Below are positions 62,780 through 64,000 of a DNA stretch of 64,000 nt, piece after piece. The stretch is from Maricaulis virginensis (GTDB lineage Bacteria > Pseudomonadota > Alphaproteobacteria > Caulobacterales > Maricaulaceae): positions 1-64,000 of the forward strand of contig NZ_BSFE01000001.1 of the NCBI RefSeq assembly GCF_027922185.1, read 5' to 3'. The notes below the pieces were generated by a model, which saw nothing but the letters and a program-made list of their open reading frames with translations, searched no databases and was not told the origin of the DNA. A program made the translations under genes and the position numbers. Numbering within the stretch: position 1 is the first letter of the stretch; each line of letters opens with the position of its first letter.

Positions 62780-62915
62780 GTTTGGTGCGGCGCTCTCACT
62801 CTGTCTTCCACCCTCCAAATTTTTCCCGGACGAAGGCCCGCGGAAGCGGGCTGCAGGTCCGGGATCGACCGAGGGCCATTTCAAGCGATGAGCTTCCCGT
62901 AGATCCCGGCGCTTC

Positions 62916-62933
62916 GCCCGGCCTTGGCCGGGC
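62916..62933. repeat. perfect 18-base palindrome
   Basis: gcccggccttggccgggc, an exact palindrome, next to a further ccggg arm. Part of the repeat mosaic upstream of ettA. Confidence 0.6.
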
Positions 62934-63155
62934 TTTCAGCCGGGAAAAGCGGCGGGGTGTTTAGGGTGAAGGGCGCCACTTCACACCTCCACTCCCAAGG
63001 TCGAGACGCGTCTCCATCGGCATTGACGAGAGCTTTCATTCGTGAAAACGGAACGCCGCCGCGCGCCCGGCATGCCATCCCGATTGCCCAAACGGCCGCT
63101 CTCGGTTAGACGGTGCGGTTCAGGCTTCCCCCAAGACCAAGAGAACCGAACCGCA

Positions 63156-64000
63156 ATGGCCGCCTATAAATACGTCTACCATATGGACAAGCTGTCGAAG
63201 ACCTATCCGGGTGCTTCCAAGCCGGTCTTCCAGGACATTTCCCTTCACTTCCTGCCCGACGCCAAGATCGGTGTTGTCGGCGTCAACGGTGCGGGCAAGT
63301 CCACCCTGTTGAAGATCATGGCGGGGATGGACAAGGACTTCACCGGCGAGGCCTGGGCCGAGAAGGGTGTGAAAGTCGGCTATCTGCCCCAGGAACCGCA
63401 GCTCGACGAGAGCAAGACGGTCTGGGAAAACGTCATCGAGGGTTCCGAGCAGAAGCAGCTTCTGGAAGAGTTCAACGCCATCTCCATGCAGCTCGCCGAG
63501 GATTATTCCGACGAGCTGATGGAGAAGATGACGGCGCTCCAGGAGAAGATCGACGCCGAGAACGCCTGGGATATCGACTCGAAGATCGAGATGGCGATGA
63601 CGGCGCTGCGCTGCCCGCCGTCCGACTGGGGTGTGGCCGAACTCTCCGGCGGCGAGCGCCGCCGCGTGGCGCTGTGCCGCCTCCTCCTGTCCGAACCGCA
63701 CATGCTGCTGCTCGACGAACCGACCAACCACCTGGACGCGGAAAGCGTGCACTGGCTGCAGACCTATCTGGAGAAGTTCGAGGGCGCCGTCCTGATCGTC
63801 ACCCACGACCGCTACTTCCTCGACAGTATCACCACCTGGACGCTGGAGCTCGATCGCGGCCGCGGCGTGCCCTACGAGGGCGGTTATTCGGCCTGGCTGG
63901 AGCAGAAGGCCAAGCGCATGGCCCAGGAAGAGCGCGAAGCCTCGTCCAAGGACAAGGCGCTGGCCCGCGAACTGGAATGGATCCGCTCCTCGCCCAAGGC
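63156..64000 (+). CDS. ettA: energy-dependent translational throttle protein EttA (partial)
   Basis: The gene runs off the window end; 281 codons are present. It encodes an ABC-F ATPase that binds the ribosomal E site and senses the energy level. Visible motifs are Walker A (GVNGAGKST), the signature LSGGERRRVALCRLLL, and Walker B LLLDEPTNHLD of the first ABC domain, with the THDRYFLD switch histidine after it. The linker begins at YEGGYSAWLEQKAKRM. The N-terminal YKYVYHMDKLSKTYPG and the long arm insert with KQLLEEFNAIS match EttA rather than other ABC-F types. Confidence 0.93.
   Translation, partial: MAAYKYVYHMDKLSKTYPGASKPVFQDISLHFLPDAKIGVVGVNGAGKSTLLKIMAGMDKDFTGEAWAEKGVKVGYLPQEPQLDESKTVWENVIEGSEQKQLLEEFNAISMQLAEDYSDELMEKMTALQEKIDAENAWDIDSKIEMAMTALRCPPSDWGVAELSGGERRRVALCRLLLSEPHMLLLDEPTNHLDAESVHWLQTYLEKFEGAVLIVTHDRYFLDSITTWTLELDRGRGVPYEGGYSAWLEQKAKRMAQEEREASSKDKALARELEWIRSSPK

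Larger units (their letters stand above)
61964..63155. other. 1.2-kb non-coding region with many palindromes
   Basis: There is no supported gene between the YdeI-like gene and ettA. The region is a mosaic of short GC-rich palindromes (for example near 61997-62016, 62049-62067, 62089-62107, 62916-62933). It also has a 30-base inverted pair at 62628-62656/62750-62779. A long antisense frame across it lacks a ribosome site and runs into the preceding gene. It is best read as accumulated dispersed intergenic repeats. Confidence 0.7.

Noticed and set aside
61337..62884. Minus-strand frame (515 codons) across the YdeI-like gene and the repeat region
   Set aside because: Runs through palindromes and over a real gene, without ribosome site or domain.
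1..64000. CRISPR array
   Set aside because: No regularly spaced direct repeats with unique spacers were seen; the repeats present are palindromic or paired.

Overview
The window is GC-rich bacterial DNA, most consistent with an alphaproteobacterium of the Maricaulales/Hyphomonadales type. The grounds are the Oar-like TonB receptor, the many lipoproteins and peptidases, the DUF3768 gene, and dispersed palindromes familiar from alphaproteobacterial genomes. This placement is an inference from gene content; no rRNA is present to confirm it.

Left chromosomal arm (1-4907): a DUF4349 lipoprotein, an M23 peptidase with a secreted partner, panD, a 54-residue membrane protein, a SIMPL-domain protein and a CAU-anticodon tRNA.

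Integrated element (about 4895-39079, about 34 kb): it sits in the 3' end of the tRNA. A 13-bp core is repeated at 4895-4907 and 39067-39079. A large serine recombinase lies next to the tRNA, and its last codons and stop are supplied by the tRNA gene itself. The left half holds a ParB-like gene, several small unknown proteins, a second serine recombinase, and a gene run for two envelope proteins, an orphan VirD4/TraG coupling protein and small membrane proteins. The middle holds an ankyrin-type gene with an AT-rich patch, a two-gene operon for a TPR-CHAT protease and a TerB-like protein, a DUF3768 pair, and two orphan genes with repeats near one of them. The right half is a heavy-metal cargo (His-rich protein, CzcCBA efflux, HupE-like protein, membrane anchor, acyltransferase, DUF3147) followed by relaxase and MobC genes. 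No type IV secretion channel genes are present, so the element looks mobilizable rather than self-transmissible.

Right chromosomal arm (39080-64000): a LytS/LytTR pair, an Oar-like receptor, a STAS-like protein, a hybrid histidine kinase, a hydroxy-acid oxidase with a ThDP enzyme, a TetR-controlled RND efflux operon with a clear double operator, an S1/P1 nuclease, an SDH-family protease, a free methionine sulfoxide reductase with a YgjP-like metallopeptidase, a 2OG-Fe(II) oxygenase, a dipeptidyl peptidase and a YdeI-like protein. A 1.2-kb palindrome-rich spacer and the start of the ABC-F gene ettA close the window.

The most interesting candidate system is the CHAT protease/TerB operon at 19337-23777. 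It is cargo on a mobile element, it has an intact His/Cys dyad, and no CRISPR locus is nearby.
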